Below are positions 25,381 through 32,758 of a stretch of DNA of 64,000 bases, piece by piece. The stretch spans positions 620,001-684,000 of the forward strand of contig OZ245021.1 in the NCBI GenBank assembly GCA_965223775.1, read 5' to 3'. Positions within the stretch are counted from its first letter, which is position 1. Every line of letters begins with the position of its first letter. Below the pieces are notes generated by a model. The model did no database searches, was not told the origin of the DNA, and saw only the letters and a program-made list of their open reading frames with translations. Source of the stretch: JAJDXW01 sp965223775 (GTDB lineage Bacteria; Pseudomonadota; Gammaproteobacteria; HK1). The translations under genes and the position numbers were made by a program.

Positions 25381-25637
25381 TACAGCAGTTCTTTACCCAC
25401 AGGGCCGGCTTCGACCCATGCGCGATCGTCGCGGTCGTCAGGGGCGGTGTCGTCGCACTGCGCCAGCAATTCCTTGAGCGAGTAGCTCGGGCGGGTCTTG
25501 GGAGCGACAATCAAGCGGCCGTCCTCGACGCCGATATCTACCCTGGCACCCTCCACGAGGTTCAGGACATCGAGAAGCGCCGGGGGCACCGCGAGCATGA
25601 CCGAGCCGCCGACTTTGCGTAGGTTTGTCGTGTGCAT
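25380..25637 (-). CDS. mazE: MazE/PemI antitoxin (AbrB-type)
   Basis: 85 residues from ATG 25637, preceded by GGAGG with five bases spacing; an upstream in-frame ATG at 25652 lacks a site. The N-terminus MHTTNLRKVGGSVMLAVPPA is a swapped-hairpin AbrB DNA-binding domain (…LNLVEGARVDIGV), and the acidic C-terminus (CDDTAPDDRDD) is the toxin-binding tail. Confidence 0.92.
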   Translation of the reverse strand: MHTTNLRKVGGSVMLAVPPALLDVLNLVEGARVDIGVEDGRLIVAPKTRPSYSLKELLAQCDDTAPDDRDDRAWVEAGPVGKELL

Positions 25638-26084
25638 ATGCACCTCCAACATTATATTTGAATATAACTGGATCGTGCGCGCTGTGGCAACTTCCGATGG
25701 AAACCGGACAAAGTCCTCGCGGCACCACGGTCGTTCAGCCGCGGCCCCGGGAATTCGGGACCGTTCCTGCAGCCCGTGGGATTGTCCGGTCGGCGGGTGA
25801 GGTCCGCGGCTGCAAACAATCGAGCTGCTCCCTCAGCGGATGCCCGCCACTGCGAGCCGCCCGGCGTTCGACGGCTTGGACAAACGGGTGTCGTCCCGAA
25901 ATCGTAATGTCGGGTGAATCATGGAAGCGGGGGTATATGGTGTGTATTCGTGCTTCGTTGTGGATAAGCGGAGACGGAGCGTTGAAGAAAGGTGGGGCGA
26001 TGAAGGACGGGGATCGGGAGGTTCTGATAGCGCTCGACGGACACCGGGCCCGTCTCGAGCGTGGTCGAACTCCTGGACATGCTC
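25638..26084. other. Intergenic stretch
   Basis: 447 bp between mazE and the caspase fragment. The minus-strand frame continuing from the caspase fragment has no recognisable domain. The mazEF promoter should lie at the left edge (AT-rich 25640-25680). Confidence 0.4.
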
Positions 26085-26453
26085 GGCACATGCGTCGACG
26101 AAGAGAAGGGCACGCTTGCATTTGCTATCGGCGAGAGGTCGGAGGACGTCTTCGGTGAGGTCGATCGTAGTGTCGGAGAGATTCTGCGGGTTCGTGTCGT
26201 AGGCGGTCAGCCTGTTGCCGGTGGCGGTATGGTAGCCGTGGCCGGCGTAGTAGAGGACGAATAGGTCGTCCGGCCCGATCGCGAAAGCGGCATAGCGGAA
26301 GGCCTCCTTCAAAGCAGTCAGGCTCGCGTCAGCGTTGCCGATGACATCGATTTGAACGTCATCGGGGTCCAGGTCGGCGTGGATCTGGCGCAGCGTGTCG
26401 GCAAACGCCCTCACCATTACCACGCGCTTTCCATTATTCATTCGCGTATTCAT
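26085..26453 (-). pseudogene. Caspase-like (metacaspase/orthocaspase) domain, truncated at both ends
   Basis: Reads VRAFADTLRQIHADLDPDDV, then DDLFVLYYAGHGYHTATGN and RALLFVDACAE. The His of AGHG and the Cys of DACAE are the catalytic pair of C14 peptidases. The expected first strand (LLIGINxY) and everything after the Cys are missing or out of frame, so the domain cannot fold completely. Prokaryotic caspases are frequent effectors in defence islands; here only a fragment remains. The start codon is uncertain. Confidence 0.6.
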
Positions 26454-26640
26454 TCGCGCCGGCGGACCGGCGCCCGCGGACCGGCGCCCGCGGCCCGCGC
26501 GGCCTGAGACCGGAAGCGGCAAAGGCGGCGCCGGTCGGCCGGAAATCGGTTCGACGCGCACGGCGGCATGGAGTAGGTTCGCCCGTGCGCCGATCGCCGT
26601 AGAATCGGGGGAGCGCAGGCGAAGCCGAACGGAGCGAGCG

Positions 26641-26859
26641 ATGTCCGGGACGGAAATCATCTTCGAGGTCAGCGAGGACGAGCTCGACGCCGGGTATTCG
26701 GCCAGCGCGCTCGGCTTCGGCATCCACACCGAGGGCGACACGCTCGACGAGCTCCGCCGCAACGTCAGGGAAGCGGTGGACTGCTACTTCGACGACGGCA
26801 TGGAGCGTCCGCGTCTCATCCGGCTCCACTACGTGCGCGACGAGGTGCTCGTGGCTTGA
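26641..26859 (+). CDS. HicB-like antitoxin (DUF1902-type)
   Basis: 72 residues: IIFEVSEDELDAGYSASALG, then TEGDTLDELRRNVREAVDCY and a short LIRLHYVRDEVLVA tail. This small HicB fold family is normally followed directly by a HicA toxin. The stop overlaps the next frame (ATGGCTTGAGG region), which begins like HicA but decays after 17 residues. Confidence 0.75.
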   Translation: MSGTEIIFEVSEDELDAGYSASALGFGIHTEGDTLDELRRNVREAVDCYFDDGMERPRLIRLHYVRDEVLVA

Positions 26860-26910
26860 GGCTCCCGCGCGATGTGAGCGGCGCCTCGCTCGTGGCGGCG
26901 CTCCGCCCCG
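26856..26910 (+). pseudogene. HicA toxin, remnant of N-terminus
   Basis: Starts at TTG 26856 with LRLPRDVSGASLVAALR, the exact kind of start seen in HicA partners of DUF1902 antitoxins. Homology stops there; the following 280 bp of very GC-rich sequence contain no GSH motif in any frame. The toxin is lost and the antitoxin upstream is an orphan. Confidence 0.55.
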
Positions 26911-27194
26911 CTCACGGCCAAGCTCTCGCTCTCGGCGGTGCGCGGCGCGCGTCGGCGGTCCGCGGGAGGGAGGCGCGACGCGACGACGGGCGGTATGCGG
27001 TTGCGGCGAGACGGCGGGCATCCGGCGGGGGCTCCCCCCGCGGCGGTGCGCCAGCGGCCGACCGGCCGGCGGTGCGCGAGCGGCGTCCTGGGGTCGAACC
27101 GGGATCAGGCGGCTATGGGGAAAGGATTGTTGCGCTGAAAAATATGCGCATCTATCCTTGACGGGGACCGGCGCCGGCTCACACTGTGGCGAAC

Positions 27195-27407
27195 ATGAAC
27201 GGGCGGCAGTTCATCGTGAGGGTCCGCAAGTGGGCGCGGAGCCGGAATCTGGAGGTGCGCTTCGTGGCCTCCGAAGGCGTCGGTTCGCACGGAACGCTCT
27301 ATGCGGGCAATCGGAGGACGACCGTCAAGGACCGGAAGAAGGAGATCGGCAAGGGACTGCTCGGCAAAATGCTCGCCGACCTTGGGATCGACAGGGACGA
27401 TTTCTAG
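27195..27407 (+). CDS. hicA: HicA mRNA interferase toxin
   Basis: 70 residues from ATG 27195 (a GTG three codons earlier is possible). It is a short double-stranded-RNA-binding fold with the catalytic His in GSHGTLYAGNRRTTV and the C-terminal KEIGKGLLGKMLADLGID. HicA cleaves mRNA; HicB follows 39 bp downstream. A small inverted repeat tgcgc...gcgca near 27129-27146 could be an operator. Confidence 0.88.
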   Translation: MNGRQFIVRVRKWARSRNLEVRFVASEGVGSHGTLYAGNRRTTVKDRKKEIGKGLLGKMLADLGIDRDDF

Positions 27408-27446
27408 GAGACGCAACCACGGATTTGTCCCCGGAGGACCGAACGA

Positions 27447-27884
27447 ATGCCCGACACCTACAACTATCCCGCCGAGATCGGGCGCGACGAGGACGGCCGG
27501 CATGTGGTCGTGTTCCCAGATTTCGGGTGGGGCGCCACGGACGGCGCCACGCGGGACGAGGCGCTGGACGAAGCCAAGGACCTGCTGCGTGAGCTCATCG
27601 CGACCACGATTCGCGAGGGCGGGGACCTGCCCGAGCCATCGCGCGCCGGCAAGCGACGGCACCTGGTCGTTCCGCCGGTGCAGATCGCGCTGAAGGCAGC
27701 CCTCTACGAGGCGTGGCGCGAGGCCGGGATCTCGCAACGCCGTCTCGCCCGCGACCTCGATGTTGGCGAGAGCGAGGTGCGGCGCATGCTCAATCCCGAA
27801 CACAACACCAAGGCCGCAACGATCGACCGGGCCCTGCGCCGGCTGGGGAAGCGCGTGAGTGTGACCGTCGGCGAGGCCGCGTGA
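27447..27884 (+). CDS. hicB: HicB antitoxin with C-terminal helix-turn-helix
   Basis: 145 residues. The N-terminal HicB fold (YPAEIGRDEDGRHVVVFPDF, ATRDEALDEAKDLL) is the degraded-RNase H domain that binds HicA; the C-terminal SQRRLARDLDVGESEVRRML is a Cro/Xre DNA-binding domain for autorepression. Complete pair with hicA. Confidence 0.92.
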   Translation: MPDTYNYPAEIGRDEDGRHVVVFPDFGWGATDGATRDEALDEAKDLLRELIATTIREGGDLPEPSRAGKRRHLVVPPVQIALKAALYEAWREAGISQRRLARDLDVGESEVRRMLNPEHNTKAATIDRALRRLGKRVSVTVGEAA

Positions 27885-28005
27885 TCCGCTTCGGTGAAGA
27901 GGCGTTCGATCTTGTGCCTCTCGAAGGAACTACGTCGATACAGCACCTGAGAGGTCCGTCCTGTCTTTATGCGATTTTGATGGACCCCAGGATTCGCCGG
28001 TCCGA

Positions 28006-28296
28006 TTGGTAGTTGGTCGGGTCTCGTGGGGTTCGTGGCGCCGGAGCCACCTCTTCGCCGAACTGGCCCGGCGCCTTGAGGTGCCGGTGAACCGAATCAC
28101 CGAAATCCTCAACGGGCGCCGCGCCGTCACCGGCGACACGGCGCTGCGCCTGGGGCGCTTCTTCGGAACGTCGGGCGAGTTCTGGCTCAACCTCCAGAAG
28201 CTCTACGAATTGCGGCGTGCGGAGCAGAAGAACGGCGCGGCGATTGCCCGGTTGCCGTCGCTGGATTCCGGCGACGGGCTGCGGGCTTCAGGGTGA
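28006..28296 (+). pseudogene. HigA-like antitoxin, N-terminally altered
   Basis: From about 28051 the frame reads ELARRLEVPVNRITEILNGR and TALRLGRFFGTSGEFWLNLQ, the helix-turn-helix and C-terminal part of HigA. The usual HPGE start is replaced by an unrelated sequence, and no higB precedes it. Third HigA-type sequence in the window. Confidence 0.6.
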
Positions 28297-28726
28297 GGCA
28301 CCGTCGATTCCACGACCGAACGGTCGCCAGCGGCGTCGCAAGCGGGAAATTCAATCGCTTGGACGCTTGAAGAGCAAGAAGGTGGTGATGCGTGGTGAGA
28401 AAATCGTCACCGCTTATCCTTCACAACCCGATGACCAGAAGCGCACGCTTCGCCAGAACGCTACCTGGACCCGCCGTCTACGTGCTGCACTCCCCCATCG
28501 ACACACATCTCGGTGTGAAACCGGTGGGATCTCATCGCCTGGATTCGGGCGACGGCTCACTATCTGTACGAGAGGAACCGGGACACGGAACCTGCTGAAG
28601 GAGATGGAACGCCGGGAGCAGCGCACGGCGGATGACACGTTCAATTCCTCGGAGTTCCGGCGCGAGTTCGGGTTCAGGTAGCGGGTTGCAAGCGATGCCC
28701 GCGCACGGTGCTGTTCCCTCCGTGGC
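28297..28726. other. Intergenic stretch without recognised gene
   Basis: 430 bp between the HigA remnant and the end of cobM. Short open frames only; nothing identifiable. It marks the boundary between the toxin-antitoxin island and the B12 operon. Confidence 0.4.
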
Positions 28727-29503
28727 TCAGCTCGCCCGATGCTTCTTCTTCCGCGGGCGAAGAAGGTGGTGGTGCGCGGCGTCGTAGAGGGCGCTCTCGT
28801 CGAAGGTCTCGGCGCCGAGCACGCGGCCGACGAGGATGAGGGCGGTGCGCCGGAACCGAAGGGGGCGCACTTTTTCCGCGAGGTTGCCGAGGGTGCCGGT
28901 GACGATGCGCTCGTCGGGCCAGCTCGCGCGGTGGACGACCGCGGCCGGGCAGTCATCGCCGTAGGCGGGGGCGAGCGCGCTGCACACCGCGCCGACGCTC
29001 CGGATCGACAGGTGGACGGCGAGGGTCGCCCCGGAGCGGCCAAGCGCGGCCAGCTCCTCGCCGTCCGGCATCGGCGAGCTCCGGGTGCTCGTGCGGGTCA
29101 GGATGACGGTCTGGCTCACCCCGGGCAGGGTGAGCTCGCGTTCGAGGGCGGCGGCGGCCGCGGCGTACGCCGGCACGCCGGGGGTCACGTCGTAGGAGAT
29201 CCCGAGAGCGTCGAGCCTCCGCATCTGCTCCCCGATCGCCCCGTAAAGGGACGGATCGCCCGAGTGGACCCGCGCAACGTCCTTCCCGGCCGCGTGCGCC
29301 GCCCGCATCTCGCCGACGATCTCGTCGAGGGTCATGGGCGCGGTGTCGAGAACCCGGGCACCCTCCGGCGCGCAGGCGATCACCTCGCGCGGCACGAGGG
29401 AGCCCGCGTAGAGGACCACCGGGCACGCCTCGATGAGGCGCCGGCCACGCACGGTGATGAGCTCGGGGTCTCCCGGGCCGGCCCCGATGAAGTGAACGGT
29501 CAC
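28727..29503 (-). CDS. cobM: Precorrin-4 C11-methyltransferase CobM/CbiF
   Basis: 258 residues from GTG 29503, whose first base overlaps the stop of cbiG-cobJ (TAGTG). It contains VHFIGAGPGDPELITVRGR, VLYAGSLVPREVI and HSGDPSLYGAIGEQ, the tetrapyrrole methylase motifs of the CobM/CbiF group. It methylates C11 of (cobalt-)precorrin-4 using S-adenosylmethionine. The C-terminal 25 residues beyond the domain are basic (RPRKKKH). Last gene of the cobH-cobL-cobI-cbiG/cobJ-cobM run. Confidence 0.94.
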   Translation of the reverse strand: MTVHFIGAGPGDPELITVRGRRLIEACPVVLYAGSLVPREVIACAPEGARVLDTAPMTLDEIVGEMRAAHAAGKDVARVHSGDPSLYGAIGEQMRRLDALGISYDVTPGVPAYAAAAAALERELTLPGVSQTVILTRTSTRSSPMPDGEELAALGRSGATLAVHLSIRSVGAVCSALAPAYGDDCPAAVVHRASWPDERIVTGTLGNLAEKVRPLRFRRTALILVGRVLGAETFDESALYDAAHHHLLRPRKKKHRAS

Positions 29504-31506
29504 TATGCCCGGCTCTCGCGGGTGGCGTCCCGGTGGTCCGCACCGTCCCCGTGGCCTGCGCCGGTGGAATGGCCCGAGCCGTCCCCGCGGTCCGAGCCGT
29601 CCCCGCGGTCCGAGCCGGCGCAGTGGCCCGCACCGGCGTCGTGGCTCGTGGGGCCGGCGGCATGGACGTCGTAGCCCCGCGGCGTGTAGGCGCGGGTCTC
29701 CCCGCCTAGCGCGAAGGTCCGGGTCTTCGACGAGCCGACGATGAGCACCGTCATCATGTCGATGCGCTCGGGGTCGATGCCGTCGAGGGGGGTGACTTCG
29801 ACCCGCTCGCCGGCGCGCCCGAGGTTGCGCGCGACCACGACCGGGGTGTCCGCCGCGCGGTGCCCGCGCAGAATGCGAAGGGCCCGGTCGAACGTCTCGC
29901 GCCGGGCCGCCGACACCGGGTTGTAGAGCGCGATCACGAAGTCCGCCCGGGCGGCGGCGGCGAGCCGGTCCTCGATGACCTCGCGCGGGGTGAGCAGATC
30001 GGAGAGCGATACGGCGCAGAAGTCGTGGCCGATCGGCGCGCCGGCGCGGGCCGCGGCGGCCTGGAGGGCGGATACCCCGGGAAGGACCCGGACCGCGATC
30101 CGGCGCGAGGCGGGGTCCGCCCCGCCGTCGAGCATCTCCATGACGAGCGAGGCCATGGCGTAGATGCCGGGATCGCCCGAGCAGATGAGGGCGACCCGTT
30201 CCCCCGCGGCGGCAAGGCCGATGGCCCTGGCGGCGCGGGCGCGCTCCTCGCCGAGGTCGTAGGGATGGACGACCTGAACGCGCACCAGGTCGGCGACGAG
30301 GTCGAGGTATCGCCGGTACCCGACGAGGTGCCGGGCGGTCTCGATGGCGGCGCGCGCCTCCGGGGTCAGGGTGCCGGTATCCCCCGGTCCGATTCCGACC
30401 ACGGAGAGCTCGCCGCGCGCCGAACCGATTGAGGATGCATCGATCGGCGCGGGCGCGCGTGCGATCGCGCACGTTCCGCGCGCCGACTTGGTCTTCTCGA
30501 CGACGAAATCGCCCTCCGCCCCCGTAGCCGCGAGGGCCGCGCCTTCCGCCACTCCGTGGCATCCGACCTCGCGGTACACGAGGTCCGAGGGGTTCCGGAG
30601 CCGCGGCGCCTCCGCCTCCAGGGTGGCGGCGGCAAAGAACCGGACGGGTACACCGAGCGATTCGGCGAGGGCGTGGACGGCGGGCTCGTCCGACTTGAGG
30701 TCGATCGAGAACACTCCGGCGACCGCATCGGGCGCGAGCCCGGCCGTGTCGAGGCACGACCGCGCCAGGGCCTCGATCTCGTCCGGCGCCGCCCCCCGTT
30801 CGCAGCCGACGCCGATCGCGAGGCGGCGCGGGCGGTAGACGAGGGTGTCGGGGGCGCCGCCCGCGCTCGCGTCGTCCACCCGGATCACGAGTTCGCCCGC
30901 GTCGTCCACCCGGATCGCGAGCTCGCCCGCGTCGCCGTGGCTCGCGTCGAAGGGGAGCCCGCTCTCCGCGATCCACGGCGCTTCCGAGGCCATGTCCGCC
31001 GGCGCGCGCACCCGCGCCCCCTGGAGCAGGGCGGCGACGAAGGGCCGGTAGTCCCCCGGGTTCGCGAGGGTCCACCCGTCGGGCGGGGCGTCGAGGGCGA
31101 TCCCGAAACGCCGGTCGCCGGCGGTGGTGATCGCGGCCGTCCCGCCGACCGCGCCCGCGATGCGCCGGGCGAGGTCGACCCCGCCCTGGTGTCCCCCGAG
31201 GAGCGGGACCGCGAAAGCCCCGTCGTCGGAGACCGCGATGACCGGCGGCTCCGCCCGCTTGTCCGCGAGGGCGGGCGCCACCGAGCGGACCAGGATGCCG
31301 GCCGCGCAGATCCCGGCCACGGGACGCCCCGCCTCGAACAGCTCGCGGATGTGCCGGCCCGTCTCGGTGAACCACACGTCGGCGTCGCCGGCCCGCCCCC
31401 GAAACCCGTGCACCTCCGCGTCACCGAGGGCGTCCGCGATCCGGCGGGCGAGGGCGCCGCCCTCCGCGGTGATGGCGACCAACGCGACGCGCTCCGTCAG
31501 TTTCAC
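29503..31506 (-). CDS. cbiG-cobJ: CbiG-CobJ fusion: cobalt-precorrin 5A hydrolase / precorrin-3B C17-methyltransferase
   Basis: 667 residues. GTG 31506 is chosen because it follows GGAGG by seven bases; another GTG two codons upstream has almost no spacing. The first 340 residues are CbiG (AGILVRSVAPALADK, GGHQGGVDLAR), which opens the lactone of cobalt-precorrin-5A. From about residue 365 the CobJ/CbiH methylase begins (LSVVGIGPGDTGTLTPEA, ICSGDPGIYAMASLV), which contracts the ring. A tail from about 615 is rich in Gly, Asp and His in repeats (SDRGDGSDRGDGSGH) and may bind metal. An internal 15-residue duplication (DDAGELVIRVDDA) lies near residue 205. The 5' end is the template of the tandem array upstream. 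Confidence 0.92.
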   Translation of the reverse strand: MKLTERVALVAITAEGGALARRIADALGDAEVHGFRGRAGDADVWFTETGRHIRELFEAGRPVAGICAAGILVRSVAPALADKRAEPPVIAVSDDGAFAVPLLGGHQGGVDLARRIAGAVGGTAAITTAGDRRFGIALDAPPDGWTLANPGDYRPFVAALLQGARVRAPADMASEAPWIAESGLPFDASHGDAGELAIRVDDAGELVIRVDDASAGGAPDTLVYRPRRLAIGVGCERGAAPDEIEALARSCLDTAGLAPDAVAGVFSIDLKSDEPAVHALAESLGVPVRFFAAATLEAEAPRLRNPSDLVYREVGCHGVAEGAALAATGAEGDFVVEKTKSARGTCAIARAPAPIDASSIGSARGELSVVGIGPGDTGTLTPEARAAIETARHLVGYRRYLDLVADLVRVQVVHPYDLGEERARAARAIGLAAAGERVALICSGDPGIYAMASLVMEMLDGGADPASRRIAVRVLPGVSALQAAAARAGAPIGHDFCAVSLSDLLTPREVIEDRLAAAARADFVIALYNPVSAARRETFDRALRILRGHRAADTPVVVARNLGRAGERVEVTPLDGIDPERIDMMTVLIVGSSKTRTFALGGETRAYTPRGYDVHAAGPTSHDAGAGHCAGSDRGDGSDRGDGSGHSTGAGHGDGADHRDATRESRA

Positions 31507-31643
31507 ACACACCTCCGCTCATGGACGAGGACCACGGAGAAGCAGGGAGGCTCCGCGTCGCCGAGGCTGGTGGCGACGCGGCGGGCGAGCCCGGTTCCGC
31601 TCGCGGAGAGGGCCACCAAAGCGACGCGCTCCGTCAATGCCAC
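31503..31643 (-). CDS. Array mini-frame 4 (CbiG start fused to CobI end)
   Basis: 46 codons, GTG 31643. It encodes a CbiG-like start (ALTERVALVALSASGTGLAR) joined to a CobI-like end (SVVLVHERR). Its stop TGA overlaps the GTG of the real cbiG (GTGA), so ribosomes finishing it could restart on cbiG. Whether it is translated is not known. Confidence 0.45.
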   Translation of the reverse strand: MALTERVALVALSASGTGLARRVATSLGDAEPPCFSVVLVHERRCV

Positions 31644-31780
31644 ACGAACCTCCGCCCGTGGAGTAGGGCAATGGAGAAGCACGGGGTTTCCGCGTCGCCG
31701 AGGCTGGTGGTGCCCCGGCGGGCGAGCCCGCCCCCACTCGCGGCGAGGGCCACCAACGCGACGCGCTCCGTCAGTTTCAC
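31634..31780 (-). CDS. Array mini-frame 3
   Basis: 48 codons, GTG 31780. CbiG-like start, CobI-like end (SIALLHGRRFVWH). The stop lies inside the start region of mini-frame 4 with a 10-base overlap. Confidence 0.45.
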   Translation of the reverse strand: MKLTERVALVALAASGGGLARRGTTSLGDAETPCFSIALLHGRRFVWH

Positions 31781-31917
31781 ACACACCTCCGCTCATGGAC
31801 GAGGACCATGGAGAAGCAGGGAGGCTCCGCGTCGCCGAGGCTGGTGGCGACGCGACGGGCGAGCCCGCCCCCACTCGCGGTGAGGGCCACCAAAGCGACG
31901 CGCTCCGTCAGTTCCAC
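31777..31917 (-). CDS. Array mini-frame 2
   Basis: 46 codons, GTG 31917. Ends SMVLVHERRCV; the terminal Trp codon seen in cobI is TGA here, so the frame stops two codons early with a GTGA overlap onto mini-frame 3. Confidence 0.45.
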   Translation of the reverse strand: MELTERVALVALTASGGGLARRVATSLGDAEPPCFSMVLVHERRCV

Positions 31918-32054
31918 ACGAACCTCCCTCCATGGATGAAGACCATGGAGAAGCAGGTAGCCTGCGCGTCGCCGAGGCTGGTGGCGACGCGGCGGGCGAG
32001 CCCGGCTCCGCTCGCCGAGAAACTCGCCACCGCGACGCGCTTGGTCAGTTCCAC
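31908..32054 (-). CDS. Array mini-frame 1
   Basis: 48 codons, GTG 32054, overlapping the cobI stop by 10 bases (GTGGAACTGA). Reads VELTKRVAVASFSASGAGLA and ends SMVFIHGGRFVWN, almost the cobI end (SMILVHRRGFAWN). Confidence 0.45.
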   Translation of the reverse strand: MELTKRVAVASFSASGAGLARRVATSLGDAQATCFSMVFIHGGRFVWN

Positions 32055-32758
32055 GCGAACCCCCGGCGGTGGACGAGGATCATCGAGAAGTAGGGGGCGT
32101 CGGTGCCGGTGGCGTCCGCGAGCGGCAGGCGGCGCTCGTTCTCCATGGTGGCGCGCTCGATGTAGTGGGCGCCCGCGAGGAGCCCGAGGGAGTCGAGCAC
32201 GGCACGGACCTTCGCGAGGTGCCGGCCGACCTTGATTACCGCGGCCGCGTCGGCGGCCTCGATCCGGGCGCGAAGCTCGGCCTCGCCGAGGGTGGCGGGC
32301 ACCACCGCGAGGACGTCGCTCCTGGTCGCGAGCGGGGCGCCCGCCGCCGCGGCGCACGCGGTGAGCGACGACACACCCGGGATCACGCGCACCGGATACC
32401 GCTCGACCATGCGCTGGAAGAGGAAGCTGAACGATCCGTAGAAGAACGGATCCCCCTCGCAGAGGCAGGCCACGTCGCGGCCGGCGTCAAGGTGTCCGCC
32501 GATCGCCCGCGCGGCCCGGTCGTAGACCTCCCGCGCCGGAAAGCGGGCGGCGACCATCGGCATCCGGATCGGGATCTCGATCTTGCTCGCCCCTTCGAGG
32601 TGGGGAGCGGCGATCGCACGGGCGAGGCTCTCGCCGGTCTCCGGCGCCGGGTAGGCGAGCACCGGGGCGGCGCGAAGGGCGCGGAGCCCCTTCAAGGTGA
32701 TGAGGTCGGGATCGCCGGGGCCGACGCCGATGCCGACGAGGGAGCCGGTGCCGCTCAT
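32045..32758 (-). CDS. cobI: Precorrin-2 C20-methyltransferase CobI/CbiL
   Basis: 237 residues from ATG 32758, which overlaps the cobL stop by four bases (ATGA). Motifs: LVGIGVGPGDPDLITLKGLR, CEGDPFFYGSFSFLFQRM and VIPGVSSLTACAAAAG, standard for CobI/CbiL. It methylates C20 of (cobalt-)precorrin-2. The last 15 codons are the segment copied in the tandem array, and the cbiG ribosome-binding site lies within them. Confidence 0.94.
   Translation of the reverse strand: MSGTGSLVGIGVGPGDPDLITLKGLRALRAAPVLAYPAPETGESLARAIAAPHLEGASKIEIPIRMPMVAARFPAREVYDRAARAIGGHLDAGRDVACLCEGDPFFYGSFSFLFQRMVERYPVRVIPGVSSLTACAAAAGAPLATRSDVLAVVPATLGEAELRARIEAADAAAVIKVGRHLAKVRAVLDSLGLLAGAHYIERATMENERRLPLADATGTDAPYFSMILVHRRGFAWN

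Larger units (their letters stand above)
31417..32101. repeat. 137-bp tandem array spanning the cobI-cbiG junction
   Basis: The anchor cgcgtc(g/a)ccgagg occurs at 31417, 31554, 31691, 31828 and 31965, exactly 137 bp apart each time. The gene-junction motif tcagttccac or its variants recurs at 31497, 31634, 31771, 31908 and 32045, also 137 bp apart. Each unit fuses about 92 bp of the cbiG start with about 45 bp of the cobI end. The junctions at 31497 and 31771 are nearly identical; the others differ at many positions, yet no insertion or deletion is seen. Confidence 0.95.

Noticed and set aside
31417..32101. CRISPR array
   Set aside because: The unit is 137 bp with no spacers; the whole period is conserved and coding, so it is a tandem duplication of a gene junction.
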